In this document: positions 17,145-26,258 of the stretch, one piece after another | How positions within the stretch are numbered: position 1 is the stretch's first letter | How the letters are laid out: the number at the start of each line of letters is the position of its first letter | NCBI RefSeq assembly: GCF_050268245.1 | Contig: NZ_JBNNGK010000018.1 | Span: forward strand, 14,011 to 78,010 | DNA from: JBNNGK01 sp050268245 | GTDB taxonomy: Bacteria > Pseudomonadota > Gammaproteobacteria > Enterobacterales > Enterobacteriaceae | Direction: 5' to 3' | Length of the DNA: 64,000 nucleotides | Notes under the pieces: generated by a model | Databases searched by the model: none | Told to the model about the DNA's origin: nothing | Seen by the model: only the letters and a program-made list of their open reading frames with translations | Position numbers and translations under genes: made by a program

Positions 17145-17900
17145 GTGGTGGATCAACAGACCGTGTTACAACTGGCTGCTGCAATGAACGATACTCCTGC
17201 CCCCATTTATCAGCGGGTAAAGCAGGCCATCATGAATCAAATCCGTGCGGGCCACTGGCAACCGCATCAACGCGTGCCCTCAGAAAGCGAACTGGTCGCA
17301 GAACTCGGCGTCAGCCGCATGACGATCAACCGCGCACTGCGTGAATTAACCAGCGAGGGTTTTCTAATCCGCATGCAAGGCGTCGGCACCTTTGTCGCAG
17401 AGGCGAAGGCGCACACCGCGCTGTTGGAAGTGCATAACATTGCTGATGAAATCGCCGCGCGCGGCCATCGCCACAGCAGCAAAGTGTTAGCACTCAACGC
17501 GCGAGCTGCCAACGCCGAAGAAGCCCGCGCATTAGGTATTTCGCCGGGGCAACAACTGTTTTACTCGCAAATCGTGCATTACGAAAACGAGATGCCTGTA
17601 CAATTAGAAAACCGCTGCGTCAATCCACCTATCGCCCCCGATTATCTGACGCAAAATTTCGAGCACGTCACGCCGCATACCTATCTGACCCAAGCCGCCC
17701 CGCTCACCGCCGGCGAACACATCGTTGAAGCGGTAGCGCCTACTCGCCAAGAACGTGAGTTATTACAGTTGGATGAGAGTGAACCCTGCCTGCTGATTCA
17801 TCGCCGAACCTGGTCGGATAAAACGGTGGTCACGTCTGCGCGCCTGCTGTATCCCGGCAGCCGCTATCAGCTTTTTGGCCGTTTCGCCCACGAGGTTTAA
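17145..17900 (+). CDS. hutC: GntR-family histidine utilisation repressor
   Basis: 251 residues from a GTG start with gacgagg upstream. An N-terminal winged helix (R-V-P-S-E-S-E-L-V-A-E-L-G-V-S-R-M-T) is followed by a UTRA ligand domain from about residue 95, the HutC subfamily layout. The known inducer for the family is urocanate. Two matching operators flank it: one before hutF/hutC and one before hutI. The gene lies between the two hut transcription units. Confidence 0.93.
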   Translation: MVDQQTVLQLAAAMNDTPAPIYQRVKQAIMNQIRAGHWQPHQRVPSESELVAELGVSRMTINRALRELTSEGFLIRMQGVGTFVAEAKAHTALLEVHNIADEIAARGHRHSSKVLALNARAANAEEARALGISPGQQLFYSQIVHYENEMPVQLENRCVNPPIAPDYLTQNFEHVTPHTYLTQAAPLTAGEHIVEAVAPTRQERELLQLDESEPCLLIHRRTWSDKTVVTSARLLYPGSRYQLFGRFAHEV

Positions 17901-18008
17901 TGCGATACCGGGCGGTTCCATGCCGTCCGGCTTGCGTGATCACATCTTGATAACAAATTGTTCATCCCCCCTTGCCGCTTTCAAGCGAATGCGCTAGGTT
18001 GTATTTGA

Positions 18009-18020
18009 TTGTATATACAA
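18009..18020. promoter_or_regulatory. HutC operator before hutI
   Basis: A perfect 12-bp palindrome, ttgtatatacaa, 20 bases before the hutI ATG, overlapping the likely promoter. It is the same motif as at 17069. Confidence 0.8.
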
Positions 18021-18039
18021 CTCTGTGGGAGCGGTAAAG

Positions 18040-19260
18040 ATGACCTCCGAGATTCACTGCGACAGTCTGTGGTATGGGGCAGACATCGTCACTATGCGTG
18101 GCGGTAAATATCACATCCTCCATGACGGCGCGATTGCGGTACGTCACGGCAAGATCGTCTGGATTGGTGAACTGGCCGCGCTACCGTCCATCATCGCCGC
18201 TAAAACGGTGAAATTCGACGGTGGCATTGTGACGCCCGGCCTGATTGATTGTCATACCCATCTGGTTTTTGGTGGCAACCGCAGCGCCGAATTCGAACAA
18301 CGTCTTAACGGTGTGAGCTATGCTGAAATCGCTGCGCAAGGCGGTGGTATCCTCTCAACCGTGAACGCCACGCGCGACGCAGACGAAGAGCAATTGCTGG
18401 AACAGGCGCTATTTCGGCTGAAACCACTACTAGAGGAGGGCATAACCTGTATTGAAATCAAATCCGGTTATGGCCTGACACCACAAAGTGAATTGAAAAT
18501 GTTACGCGTCGCACGGCGATTGGCTGAAATACTGCCGATCGAGGTGAAAACCACCTGTTTGGCCGCCCATGCCCTGCCGCCAGAATACGCCGGACGCGCG
18601 GACGATTACCTCGATCTGGTGTGCGACGTCATCATTCCTGAGACGGCCGCCGCCGGGTTGGCTGACGCCGTTGATGCGTTTTGCGAGCATTTGGCCTTTT
18701 CGCCGCAACAGGTGGAGAAGGTGTTTAAGTCAGCCAAACGTGCCGGGTTACCGGTCAAATTACACGCGGAGCAGCTTTCAGCTCTCGGTGGGAGCGCATT
18801 GGCAGCCCGGCATCAGGCGCTTTCCGCGGATCATCTTGAATATGCCACCGAACAAGACGCGCAAGCAATGGCCGCTGCCGGCACCGTGGCAGTATTGCTG
18901 CCGGGGGCTTACTATCTACTGCGCGAAACCCAATGCCCGCCGATCGACCTGTTCCGTAAACACCAGGTTGCCATGGCGATTGCCAGCGATGCGAACCCCG
19001 GCACTTCGCCCGCGCTCTCGCTGCGCCTGATGATCAATATGGCCTGTACCCTCTTTCGCCTCACGCCAGAAGAAGCGTTGGCAGGGGTGACACTGAATGC
19101 CGCCACCGCGCTTGGCCTGCAAGCGAGCCACGGCTCACTGGAAAACGGTAAAGTCGCCGATTTTGTTCACTGGCCGCTGTCGCGACCGGCAGAGTTGGCG
19201 TATTGGTTAGGTGGGCAACTGCCCTGTACGGTGATTTTCCGAGGAGAAGTACGTCAATGA
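18040..19260 (+). CDS. hutI: Imidazolonepropionase
   Basis: 406 residues. It opens the ring of 4-imidazolone-5-propionate to N-formimidoyl-glutamate, the third step of histidine breakdown. Amidohydrolase metal residues appear in L-I-D-C-H-T-H-L-V-F-G-G-N-R, in K-L-H-A-E-Q-L-S, in A-D-H-L-E-Y and in A-I-A-S-D-A-N-P-G-T. The ATG at 18040 follows gggagcgg; an in-frame GTG at 18025 is too close to the operator. The stop overlaps the hutG start (ATGA). Confidence 0.95.
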   Translation: MTSEIHCDSLWYGADIVTMRGGKYHILHDGAIAVRHGKIVWIGELAALPSIIAAKTVKFDGGIVTPGLIDCHTHLVFGGNRSAEFEQRLNGVSYAEIAAQGGGILSTVNATRDADEEQLLEQALFRLKPLLEEGITCIEIKSGYGLTPQSELKMLRVARRLAEILPIEVKTTCLAAHALPPEYAGRADDYLDLVCDVIIPETAAAGLADAVDAFCEHLAFSPQQVEKVFKSAKRAGLPVKLHAEQLSALGGSALAARHQALSADHLEYATEQDAQAMAAAGTVAVLLPGAYYLLRETQCPPIDLFRKHQVAMAIASDANPGTSPALSLRLMINMACTLFRLTPEEALAGVTLNAATALGLQASHGSLENGKVADFVHWPLSRPAELAYWLGGQLPCTVIFRGEVRQ

Positions 19261-20060
19261 CTCTGCCCGATCCCTTTCTATTCCACACCGGTAGCCTGCC
19301 GCTGTTGATCAGTATTCCACACGCCGGTACCCAGTTAACGCCCGCCGTAGAAGCCGGGCTAACCGACGACGCCCGCCCATTGCCTGATACTGATTGGCAT
19401 ATCCCGCAGTTATATGAATTCGCTCGTACTCTCGGCGCCAGTATATTGGTGGGCAACTATTCGCGTTTTGTGATCGATCTTAACCGCCCATCCGACAATA
19501 AGCCGCTGTATACCACCGCCACCACCGGCCTGTTTCCTGATGTGTTATTCGACGGCCGGCCGAGCTTCCTGCCGGGTAAAGCGCCGTCGGATCAAGAGCG
19601 CGACGGTTATCTCCAACATATTTGGCAACCTTATCATCAGCAATTGCAGAGCGAGCTGGCTCGGCTGAAAGCCCAACACGGCTACGCATTGTTGTTTGAT
19701 GCTCACTCCATCGCCTCGGTGATCCCGCGTTTGTTTGACGGCCAACTGCCAGATTTAAATTTGGGTACTAATGCCGGAGCGAGTTGTGCCGACAGCCTCA
19801 GTAAACGGCTGGTGGAGTGCTGCGACACTCAGCAACGCTTTAGTCATGTGCTTAATGGCCGTTTCAAAGGTGGGTACATTACTCGTGCCTATGGGAAACC
19901 GTCTGAGCACCAGCATGCGGTACAGTTAGAGCTGGCGCAGGTGAACTATATGTCGGAACAGTCTCCTTTCGCCTTTGATGCCGCGCGCGCTGCACCATTA
20001 CAACAACTGTTGCAGCAATTGCTCGAAAGCATGATCGATTGGGGCGCGCAGCAGCGCTGA
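19257..20060 (+). CDS. hutG: N-formylglutamate deformylase
   Basis: 267 residues from the ATG that overlaps the hutI stop. It releases formate and glutamate from N-formylglutamate, the last step of the hutF-type pathway. Landmarks are L-I-S-I-P-H-A-G-T near the start, D-T-D-W-H-I, R-F-V-I-D-L-N-R-P-S-D-N and L-L-F-D-A-H-S-I. With hutF, hutC, hutD and hutI this gives the back half of histidine degradation; histidase and urocanase genes must be elsewhere. Confidence 0.93.
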   Translation: MTLPDPFLFHTGSLPLLISIPHAGTQLTPAVEAGLTDDARPLPDTDWHIPQLYEFARTLGASILVGNYSRFVIDLNRPSDNKPLYTTATTGLFPDVLFDGRPSFLPGKAPSDQERDGYLQHIWQPYHQQLQSELARLKAQHGYALLFDAHSIASVIPRLFDGQLPDLNLGTNAGASCADSLSKRLVECCDTQQRFSHVLNGRFKGGYITRAYGKPSEHQHAVQLELAQVNYMSEQSPFAFDAARAAPLQQLLQQLLESMIDWGAQQR

Positions 20061-20313
20061 TCCCCACGTTTTATTCCCGCGTTCAGGCATGTTAACACCG
20101 GCCTGAGCGCTCATTGCCCCCACCTTCGCCATTCGCGCTTATCAGCAGTTTTCCGCTTGGCAACGCTGCTCGTCGATATTTTGCGTACTGCATCGCAAAT
20201 TTAAATGAAACGATCTTTTCCTCTCCAAGCAGCGCACAAAACGGCGGCTGTCGATGCTATGGCTGCGCCACAATCGCTCAAAAAGTGCTGCCCGTGGCAG
20301 ACATATACCCTCA

Positions 20314-20425
<112 letters not shown>

Positions 20426-20520
20426 TATAAATGAACGGCAGAGGGCACCGTTAACCCTATTGCGATTGCGCTAACGCACTGCGCAGATCAGTCTTTTTTA
20501 CATAACTCTGGAGGATAATC

Positions 20521-22056
20521 ATGACCGATACCCCGCTAAACTGGCGCGATGCCCACGCCATCGCTGAACGGTTACTGGCCGAATGGCACGGCCAAGGCGA
20601 ACCCGGTGGGGCTATCATTGTGTTCGACGCTCACCAAACACAGGCCGTGGTCTGTGCTGGCTTGGCCGATCTGGCGCATAACACGCCGTTCACAGCAGAC
20701 AGTGTGGTGCGATACGCATCCATCACCAAGCATATCTTCGCCGCGTTGGCGCTGAATGCAACCAATAATGCGTTACACCTTGAACAACGCTTGGGTGACC
20801 TACTGCCACAGTTACAGGCAGAATTCGCTGAGGTCAACGTCGGCCAAGCGCTCGATATGACCAGTGGTTTACCCGACGTACGGGAAACGCTTGGCTTGCT
20901 GGGAGTCTCTGCGCAAACCGTTAGCGATGCGTTACCAGTGATGAACTTCATTCATAGCCTGAGCAAACTGAATCACCCGGCGGGCGATGAAATCAGCTAC
21001 ACCAACACCGGCTATCAGCTGTTGGAAATAGCGTTGCAAGCGCAAGGATATCGCTTCGATCAACTGGTACACCAACACATCGCTGAGCCGCTAGGGGTTC
21101 AACTGCATGCACCGGAGAACGAGTGCGATATTGTACCGGGCTTGGTACCCGGATATCGGCGCGTAGCGCAGGGCTGGCAACTGGCCAGCAGCAGTTTGCC
21201 TCTTTCCGCGTCTGGCCGTTTAGCCGGTAGCGCAAATGCGCTGGTCCGCTGGTTACAGTGCCTGCTAACCCATTGTCCATCCGCATCGGAGGTTCTGGCG
21301 CAATTAAGCACGCCGCGTAAACTGAGCAACAATATAAATTCCAATTATGGTTTGGGTCTCGCTCACACGCCGCTGGGCGCGCATCGGTTACTCGGCCACG
21401 GCAGCTCGCATGCGGGTTATAAAAGTCATTTTCTGCTGGCCCCGACGTGCAATGCGGGTGTGGTGGTGGTCGCTAACCGCGAAGATTGCGACAGTTTTGG
21501 CATCGCAATGCACGTCATGGCCGCATTACTGGAAGAAACACTACCGCCGCGCAGCACCGCCATTCCTGACGGCATTTACGCGACGCTCACCGCCCCCTAT
21601 TGGCTTGAAGTGAAAAACGGCCATCTGGCCTATTTAGGCCGTGACGAACCCTTGTATCAAGATAAGGAGGGTTATGCGGTGTCCTTATCCGCCCACCAGC
21701 CCCTACGCCTGAAATGGACCGGTACGGCGGTGGAAGGTGAAGTTGGCCACGTGCCGCGCTGTTTTGTGCCCGTCACGCCGAGTAATGACTGTCTGAAGAA
21801 CGTGCAAGGCATCTGGTATCACCCGGAATATCGCACCGCATTCGAAATTCGCGACAATAAGGTGCATATCGGCGTTGGTCCTGCAGCGCAAACGGGAACC
21901 TTGCGCTCGCTGGGTCACGGCAGAATGCTGGTTGAATCCCAAGATGGCCCGTGGCTTAAACGTTTTTGCCTGTATTTCCGGGGTTATAACGTCGATCTAA
22001 TCGCCAACCGCAGCCGGGTACTGACCTACAAGCGCAGCACCGTAATCCATGGTTAA
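20521..22056 (+). CDS. Serine beta-lactamase-fold hydrolase, possible D-aminopeptidase
   Basis: 511 residues, no signal peptide, so cytoplasmic. The penicillin-binding fold motifs are S-I-T-K (Ser67, Lys70), Y-T-N (Tyr160) and H-G-S in L-G-H-G-S-S-H-A-G. After about residue 340 two smaller beta domains follow (F-E-I-R-D-N-K-V, and a late C-L-Y-F-R-G-Y), the same three-domain layout as the D-aminopeptidase DAP of Ochrobactrum. That enzyme removes D-Ala from peptide N-termini; the substrate here is inferred. The start has a strong tggagg site. It stands alone in its direction, followed by the convergent chorismate mutase gene. Confidence 0.75.
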   Translation: MTDTPLNWRDAHAIAERLLAEWHGQGEPGGAIIVFDAHQTQAVVCAGLADLAHNTPFTADSVVRYASITKHIFAALALNATNNALHLEQRLGDLLPQLQAEFAEVNVGQALDMTSGLPDVRETLGLLGVSAQTVSDALPVMNFIHSLSKLNHPAGDEISYTNTGYQLLEIALQAQGYRFDQLVHQHIAEPLGVQLHAPENECDIVPGLVPGYRRVAQGWQLASSSLPLSASGRLAGSANALVRWLQCLLTHCPSASEVLAQLSTPRKLSNNINSNYGLGLAHTPLGAHRLLGHGSSHAGYKSHFLLAPTCNAGVVVVANREDCDSFGIAMHVMAALLEETLPPRSTAIPDGIYATLTAPYWLEVKNGHLAYLGRDEPLYQDKEGYAVSLSAHQPLRLKWTGTAVEGEVGHVPRCFVPVTPSNDCLKNVQGIWYHPEYRTAFEIRDNKVHIGVGPAAQTGTLRSLGHGRMLVESQDGPWLKRFCLYFRGYNVDLIANRSRVLTYKRSTVIHG

Positions 22057-22064
22057 TCAATCCA

Positions 22065-22595
22065 TTATGTCGCCTTGCTGGTTTTGACTGCCAGCAGGGT
22101 ATCAAAGAGCCGCTGCTTATCCGCCTCGCTCAAATTAGCCTGCTGAATGACCTTCACGAATGCTTGGCGCTCATTTTCGCCGATCGCGCCGGTTGTCACC
22201 TGCCGCACCAGACGCTGTAATATCTCGCTACTCAGGTTGGCAATCTGCGTTCGCACCTGCTCCAATGGCCGGGGCTGCCAGTTTGTTTCCGGCTGCGACA
22301 ACCAATCGGCTCGATAACGATACTGAATCGCTTTCGCGGCATCCATCTGCGCCTCGATAAACGGCCTTACCGACTCCGGGTCCAAGCCTAGTTGTTCGGC
22401 CTCGGCTTGTGCGCTGGCTAACACTTTGCTTTCCTGTTTTTGGTCTTCAATGGGCAAATGGTGTTGAGCCTTGTAACCGGCTACGTCTTTCATATAAGAA
22501 AGTCGTTGATTGACCACCTCGGCGATGGGCACAGCATCATTGGCTAAGGCAGAAAAACTGCACAATATCCCCGTCATCAACATCATTTTAAGCAT
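22065..22595 (-). CDS. Periplasmic chorismate mutase (AroQ-gamma, *AroQ)
   Basis: 176 residues with a cleavable signal (F-S-A-L-A-N). The mature part fits the secreted AroQ-gamma class: R-L-S-Y-M-K-D-V-A-G-Y-K, then E-D-Q-K-Q-E-S-K-V-L, then A-K-A-I-Q-Y-R-Y-R-A-D-W. These give the expected Arg, Lys, Glu and Gln of the active site. It converts chorismate to prephenate outside the cytoplasm, where its role is unclear; it is not part of the aro operon here and stands alone. Confidence 0.85.
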   Translation of the reverse strand: MLKMMLMTGILCSFSALANDAVPIAEVVNQRLSYMKDVAGYKAQHHLPIEDQKQESKVLASAQAEAEQLGLDPESVRPFIEAQMDAAKAIQYRYRADWLSQPETNWQPRPLEQVRTQIANLSSEILQRLVRQVTTGAIGENERQAFVKVIQQANLSEADKQRLFDTLLAVKTSKAT

Positions 22596-22731
22596 ATTCT
22601 CACGCTCTCCTGAAATAAAAACTCACCATCGCGCTTAGGGGTTCAAGGATAAGCGAAACCTATTCGTCGTGCCTGCCGACCAGCACCATCAAAACAAGAT
22701 TCACATTGACGTTGAAATAGATTCCACAGGA

Positions 22732-23205
22732 TTAGTCGAATACGCCGTTAATCACGGAAGCAACAATGGCCGTACTGAGCGCGACCAATACCAGATCATT
22801 ACCCGCAATACGCCATTCGTATCCTGGATAATGGGGCAACTGGTTTAATAGTGAGGACGGCACTGCCTTTTTGGCGATGCCGGGGGGTAATGGCTTACCT
22901 CGCGCCAGATTCTTAGCGATACCCGGCGGTAGGCGACGATAGCCGGTTAGTCCCTGTTTTACCGCCAGTGGGCGTACGCGATCGTAAGACAGACTAACCG
23001 AAAGCAGCTCGCCGTGGTTCCCTTTCGCAGGCCGCCCCTTTGCACGGCCATCACTATGGCCTTTGTCTTTACCGTGGTTGCCATGATGGGCGTCATTCCC
23101 CTGCCCGTTATCTTTTCCGCCGCGCTCAGCGAAAACCGGCGCGGTGAAGATACCCAGAGATAGCGCCAGCGTCAGTGTTGACAGGAGCATATGCCGTTTT
23201 TTCAT
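22732..23205 (-). CDS. CigR-family (RcnB-domain) periplasmic protein
   Basis: 157 residues: signal peptide ending at V-F-A, then a His-, Gly- and Lys-rich low-complexity stretch (about 28-65), then the repeated P-P-G-I-A-K motif (L-P-P-G-I-A-K-N-L-A-R-G and L-P-P-G-I-A-K-K) that marks CigR/RcnB-like proteins, and a C-terminal hydrophobic helix. Salmonella CigR is an anti-virulence regulator. Here the neighbours give no hint, so only family and location are claimed. The histidine-rich part could bind metal. Confidence 0.72.
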   Translation of the reverse strand: MKKRHMLLSTLTLALSLGIFTAPVFAERGGKDNGQGNDAHHGNHGKDKGHSDGRAKGRPAKGNHGELLSVSLSYDRVRPLAVKQGLTGYRRLPPGIAKNLARGKPLPPGIAKKAVPSSLLNQLPHYPGYEWRIAGNDLVLVALSTAIVASVINGVFD

Positions 23206-23322
23206 GTTACAACATCCTATATGGGGGAACGAAAATCACTATAAGTGTAATTCACCCCATAAAGCATGCGGAAAAATCTTATATCTGCCCGGCGTGACGG
23301 CCACAAGCGTAACCCGATATTG

Positions 23323-23655
23323 TTAGTTACCTGATAGCCGCTGTTGGAACGCCTCTCTCGTTTTCTGCCCTTCGGCGATCACTTGCTCGCTCGTTTTTCC
23401 GTCTAGTGCTTTTCTCAATTTTTCGCCTAAAACGTGATCGGCATTATCAGCCATCAGGTCTTTAAGATTAACCTGACTTAAAGCAATCGCTCTCAGTGCG
23501 TTTTCAAATTCGTCTTGCTTATCCGTCGGCAACGACTCGCGAATTTTTTGGATTGACGCTTTCATGCTGACGTCAGTAGACGCATCAATTTTAGGTTGCT
23601 GATCGCAGGCCACTAATAAGAAAAAGGCCGCTGCGATACAAATCCGTGCTTTCAA
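23323..23655 (-). CDS. Small lipoprotein, DUF6694-like
   Basis: 110 residues from a TTG start that has ggag eight bases upstream; no ATG in the frame gives a sensible signal peptide. The lipobox is F-F-L-L-V-A-C, so it should be lipidated. The mature part is helical and ends with the family-like K-A-L-D-G-K-T-S-E-Q-V-I-A-E-G. Function unknown. The long upstream extension of the open frame to 23787 is not expected to be translated. Confidence 0.62.
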   Translation of the reverse strand: MKARICIAAAFFLLVACDQQPKIDASTDVSMKASIQKIRESLPTDKQDEFENALRAIALSQVNLKDLMADNADHVLGEKLRKALDGKTSEQVIAEGQKTREAFQQRLSGN

Positions 23656-23945
23656 GTTATTACTCCATTGAATCAAATGATATTGCCGAATGATTATAAC
23701 CATTAGCCCCCCACAACAGGATAAAAACCGGCAAAGAGCCCTTGATTTACTGTATTCATCGGTAAAGATGCAAAAACACCCTACCACGCATAATTATTCG
23801 GTTTTACCGTCTCATTTAGTCAGTTTTTTCTTGCAGCTTAATAGGGATTTCAGTATTTTGGTCGGGTAAAAGAAAGAGTTGGCTTACTTTTTTTTCTTAC
23901 GCCTCAAATTTTTCATGTCATCCAAATGTGATAAGAAACCTTGTT

Positions 23946-23973
23946 TCCCGACAATCCGTTCGGGATTCTTTTT
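23946..23973 (+). terminator. Orphan intrinsic terminator-like hairpin
   Basis: A 6-bp stem (tcccga with tcggga) and 8-base loop followed by ttcttttt on the plus strand. No plus-strand gene precedes it within 1.5 kb, so it could end a small untranslated RNA lying in 23790-23945; no other support is seen. Confidence 0.4.
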
Positions 23974-24113
23974 CCTATTTAATTAGCGCGACAACGCCAA
24001 AGGGCGCTTAGTGTTGAGATTTTGTTGCTAATATCTTAAATTTGTCGCCAAACAAACCTTAACCTCCCGCGGTGGCCAGGCTGGCAACGGGTGGGCGTTC
24101 AGGAGCAAGTGAA

Positions 24114-24296
24114 ATGCAAATGACCCTAATGGAATACATCACGCAGCATTTTAACGGCGATCTTCAGCGCTATGCGCAATCAGAAGGCGTGAGCAGGGAA
24201 CAAATTATCAAGTGGATCGATAATGAATGCTATGTGATCAAAGGACGATTATTTATGCCGGTAAAACACTTACCGTGCGAAGACGTGTTGTCATGA
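24114..24296 (+). CDS. Small conserved hypothetical protein, 60 aa
   Basis: 60 residues from ATG 24114, which has aggagc upstream; an earlier GTG- or ATG-type start would add a poor N-terminus. The sequence T-L-M-E-Y-I-T-Q-H-F-N-G-D followed by a helix-turn-helix-like Y-A-Q-S-E-G-V-S-R-E-Q-I-I-K-W-I and a short beta tail resembles small Cro-like proteins seen in enterobacteria. DNA binding is a guess. A strong terminator follows about 100 bases later. Confidence 0.55.
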   Translation: MQMTLMEYITQHFNGDLQRYAQSEGVSREQIIKWIDNECYVIKGRLFMPVKHLPCEDVLS

Positions 24297-24391
24297 CAAC
24301 AAACGAAGAAAGCCGCCAACAGTCCAATTAAATTCCGGGCGTGAAGCCAAACAGCGCGGCCGCAGCAAGAGTATTATCTTGTTCAGATTGT

Positions 24392-24421
24392 AAACCCCGC
24401 CGAATAAAGCGGGGTTTTTTT
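24392..24421. terminator. Strong intrinsic terminator
   Basis: A 9-bp perfect stem (aaaccccgc with gcggggttt), 8-base loop and run of T. It serves the 60-aa gene on the plus strand and could also stop transcription from tsx on the minus strand. Confidence 0.85.
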
Positions 24422-24432
24422 GGCGATAATGA

Positions 24433-25308
24433 TCAGAAGTTGTAGCCGACCACCAGATAGTAACCCCAGCCGGTAGATTTGATTGGCCCCTGAGGCGCTT
24501 CAATATCAACGCCATCCTGCCATTGCCCACCATTATGGAAGTAACGTGCCACCACCGAGTAGTGCCAGTGATCGTAATTCAGTGCTAAAACATGGCTGGA
24601 AGCGATCGAATTGCTGGTACGCGCCTGGCGACCACCGACTTTAAAATCGTCTTTACCCAGATCGGAACCGAAATCAAAGTTAGTGAAACCGATATAGTTC
24701 AGGTTACCGCCCCAAACCTGGGTCAGCGGCACAAAGTATTTCACTTTAAATCGGTAACCATCCCAACTGTTCTGGTTCGCTGCGTCGTAGTTCTTCCATT
24801 GATATTTGGCGTAAATATTCATCGACAAGCTCATCGGCAGGCCTGTTTCAATGTCGGTACCCAACCCCATATACCACGTGCTCTGGCGCGATAAATCATT
24901 GCGGCCCATGTCATAGATAATGTTGTTAGCAAAATACCATTCTTTGAACGGGCCAAAGCTCAGATCGGCACCGGTTAACTTGTCGATAGAGAAGCGCGGC
25001 TCAATCTCCATAAACAACGGCGAACCTTTGTCCCAGATACCGCGGTCTGGCGTGTTACCGACACCGAAGAATTTCGGTACATCAATATAGCCATAAAAAT
25101 CGAACCATTCGTGCTTGGCAAACGCTTCGTACTCCAAGTACACGTCATTATTCAGCTGTGGTCCGAAGCGGGTATGGTAACTCCCGACTACGTTCACACT
25201 TTGATGCCACCAATCCGAAAGAAATTGTCCGTCTTTGCTATCAGCCATCGATGATGCACTGTAAGAGGTTGCCAGAAGTACACCTGCTGCAAGAGCGATT
25301 TTTTTCAT
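24433..25308 (-). CDS. tsx: Nucleoside-specific outer-membrane channel
   Basis: 291 residues with a signal peptide ending at S-S-M-A-D. A 12-stranded beta barrel is expected; the last residue is Phe (V-V-G-Y-N-F), the sorting signal of outer-membrane proteins. Typical Tsx stretches include D-W-W-H-Q-S-V-N-V-V-G-S-Y-H-T and D-F-Y-G-Y-I-D. It lets nucleosides diffuse across the outer membrane and is a receptor for phage T6 and colicin K in E. coli. CytR, DeoR and CRP usually control it; a CRP-like tgtgatttttgtcatg at about 25526-25541 is only a partial match. Confidence 0.95.
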   Translation of the reverse strand: MKKIALAAGVLLATSYSASSMADSKDGQFLSDWWHQSVNVVGSYHTRFGPQLNNDVYLEYEAFAKHEWFDFYGYIDVPKFFGVGNTPDRGIWDKGSPLFMEIEPRFSIDKLTGADLSFGPFKEWYFANNIIYDMGRNDLSRQSTWYMGLGTDIETGLPMSLSMNIYAKYQWKNYDAANQNSWDGYRFKVKYFVPLTQVWGGNLNYIGFTNFDFGSDLGKDDFKVGGRQARTSNSIASSHVLALNYDHWHYSVVARYFHNGGQWQDGVDIEAPQGPIKSTGWGYYLVVGYNF

Positions 25309-25895
25309 TTTATTACCACATGCTTAAAGGGCCATTGCCTGCCCGTTAGAAAAGATGACAAATGAGTCTGAACGACATCGGGTGTCACGCACGATTAACC
25401 GAACACCGCGCGCATTATAGAAATCACTGAGTGTAATAATCTGTGATCCAGTTACCCATTTTGCGAATAAGTAATCGATTGCGTTCTCATTTGTCAAATT
25501 ATGTTTCATGCAAGTTCACAATCGATGTGATTTTTGTCATGAACGAAGATTTTTTATGCAGGTTTTGTGCCCATTTCAACCAGTATTAGAAATTAGTGTT
25601 ACGAGCCTTGTTAAGCATAAAACCGGTGCACGGCCTCGTACCGTTTAGCTAACGAGAGTAGGTGATGGGCGGTGTTTTCGGTCGCTATCAGCGAGCCGCA
25701 ACTTATTGCGGTTGCAAACCGAGCGGTCAAGGGGAAGTGACGATTGCCTACACCAAGGTGCGAAGGCGTTCATGGCTGTAGAGTGCTTTGTCTATGATGT
25801 CTGGCGTTACAACATGGCTACCCTGCCGCTCAGGCTTAACTGAGCGACAGTGAGACACCGATAAGCGGTAGGTGCTGCGTCACGTCGGGAGCGGT
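25309..25895. other. Intergenic stretch, tsx promoter side
   Basis: 587 bases. The part next to tsx is AT-rich and should contain its promoter. The part from about 25620 to 25880 is GC-richer and has several small inverted repeats, but no gene, tRNA or repeat shared with the rest of the window was found. Confidence 0.4.
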
Positions 25896-26168
25896 TCAGC
25901 GCGCACCTGGCAACGCTTTAGCTATGTTTTCATCGCGAAAAATCACCTCATCGCCACGCGCAACCTCCCATTCTTTAGGCGGGATGTCGACTTTCGGCGC
26001 AGCCGCGATCACTGCCCCTACGATTTGTTTTCCTTCACGCCGTAGAATACTGACATCAAGCTGGTATTCATGGCGTAGATTAGCGGTGGTCAAGCGCACC
26101 GTATCGCCGCGTGAGTATACCTGATCGTCAATACTAGGTTGCTGAATAAACAGAATATCGCTTCTCAT
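25896..26168 (-). CDS. Conserved hypothetical protein, 90 aa
   Basis: 90 residues with an aaggaa-type site before the ATG. It is a small beta-rich soluble protein with the pattern Y-S-R-G-D-T-V-R-L and, later, V-A-R-G-D-E-V-I-F, suggesting two similar halves of an SH3-like or OB-like barrel. No signal peptide. I do not recognise the family. Confidence 0.55.
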   Translation of the reverse strand: MRSDILFIQQPSIDDQVYSRGDTVRLTTANLRHEYQLDVSILRREGKQIVGAVIAAAPKVDIPPKEWEVARGDEVIFRDENIAKALPGAR

Positions 26169-26258
26169 AGTGCAGGTTCCTTTTGACAGAAGACGTAATC
26201 ATAGCTTAGTAGAATTTAGTCCCCTGTGAGATGGAAAATATCAACGATCATCCATCAA

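Noticed and set aside
25324..25509. 61-codon minus-strand frame upstream of tsx
   Set aside because: It overlaps the likely tsx promoter, lacks a good ribosome site and has no recognisable pattern.
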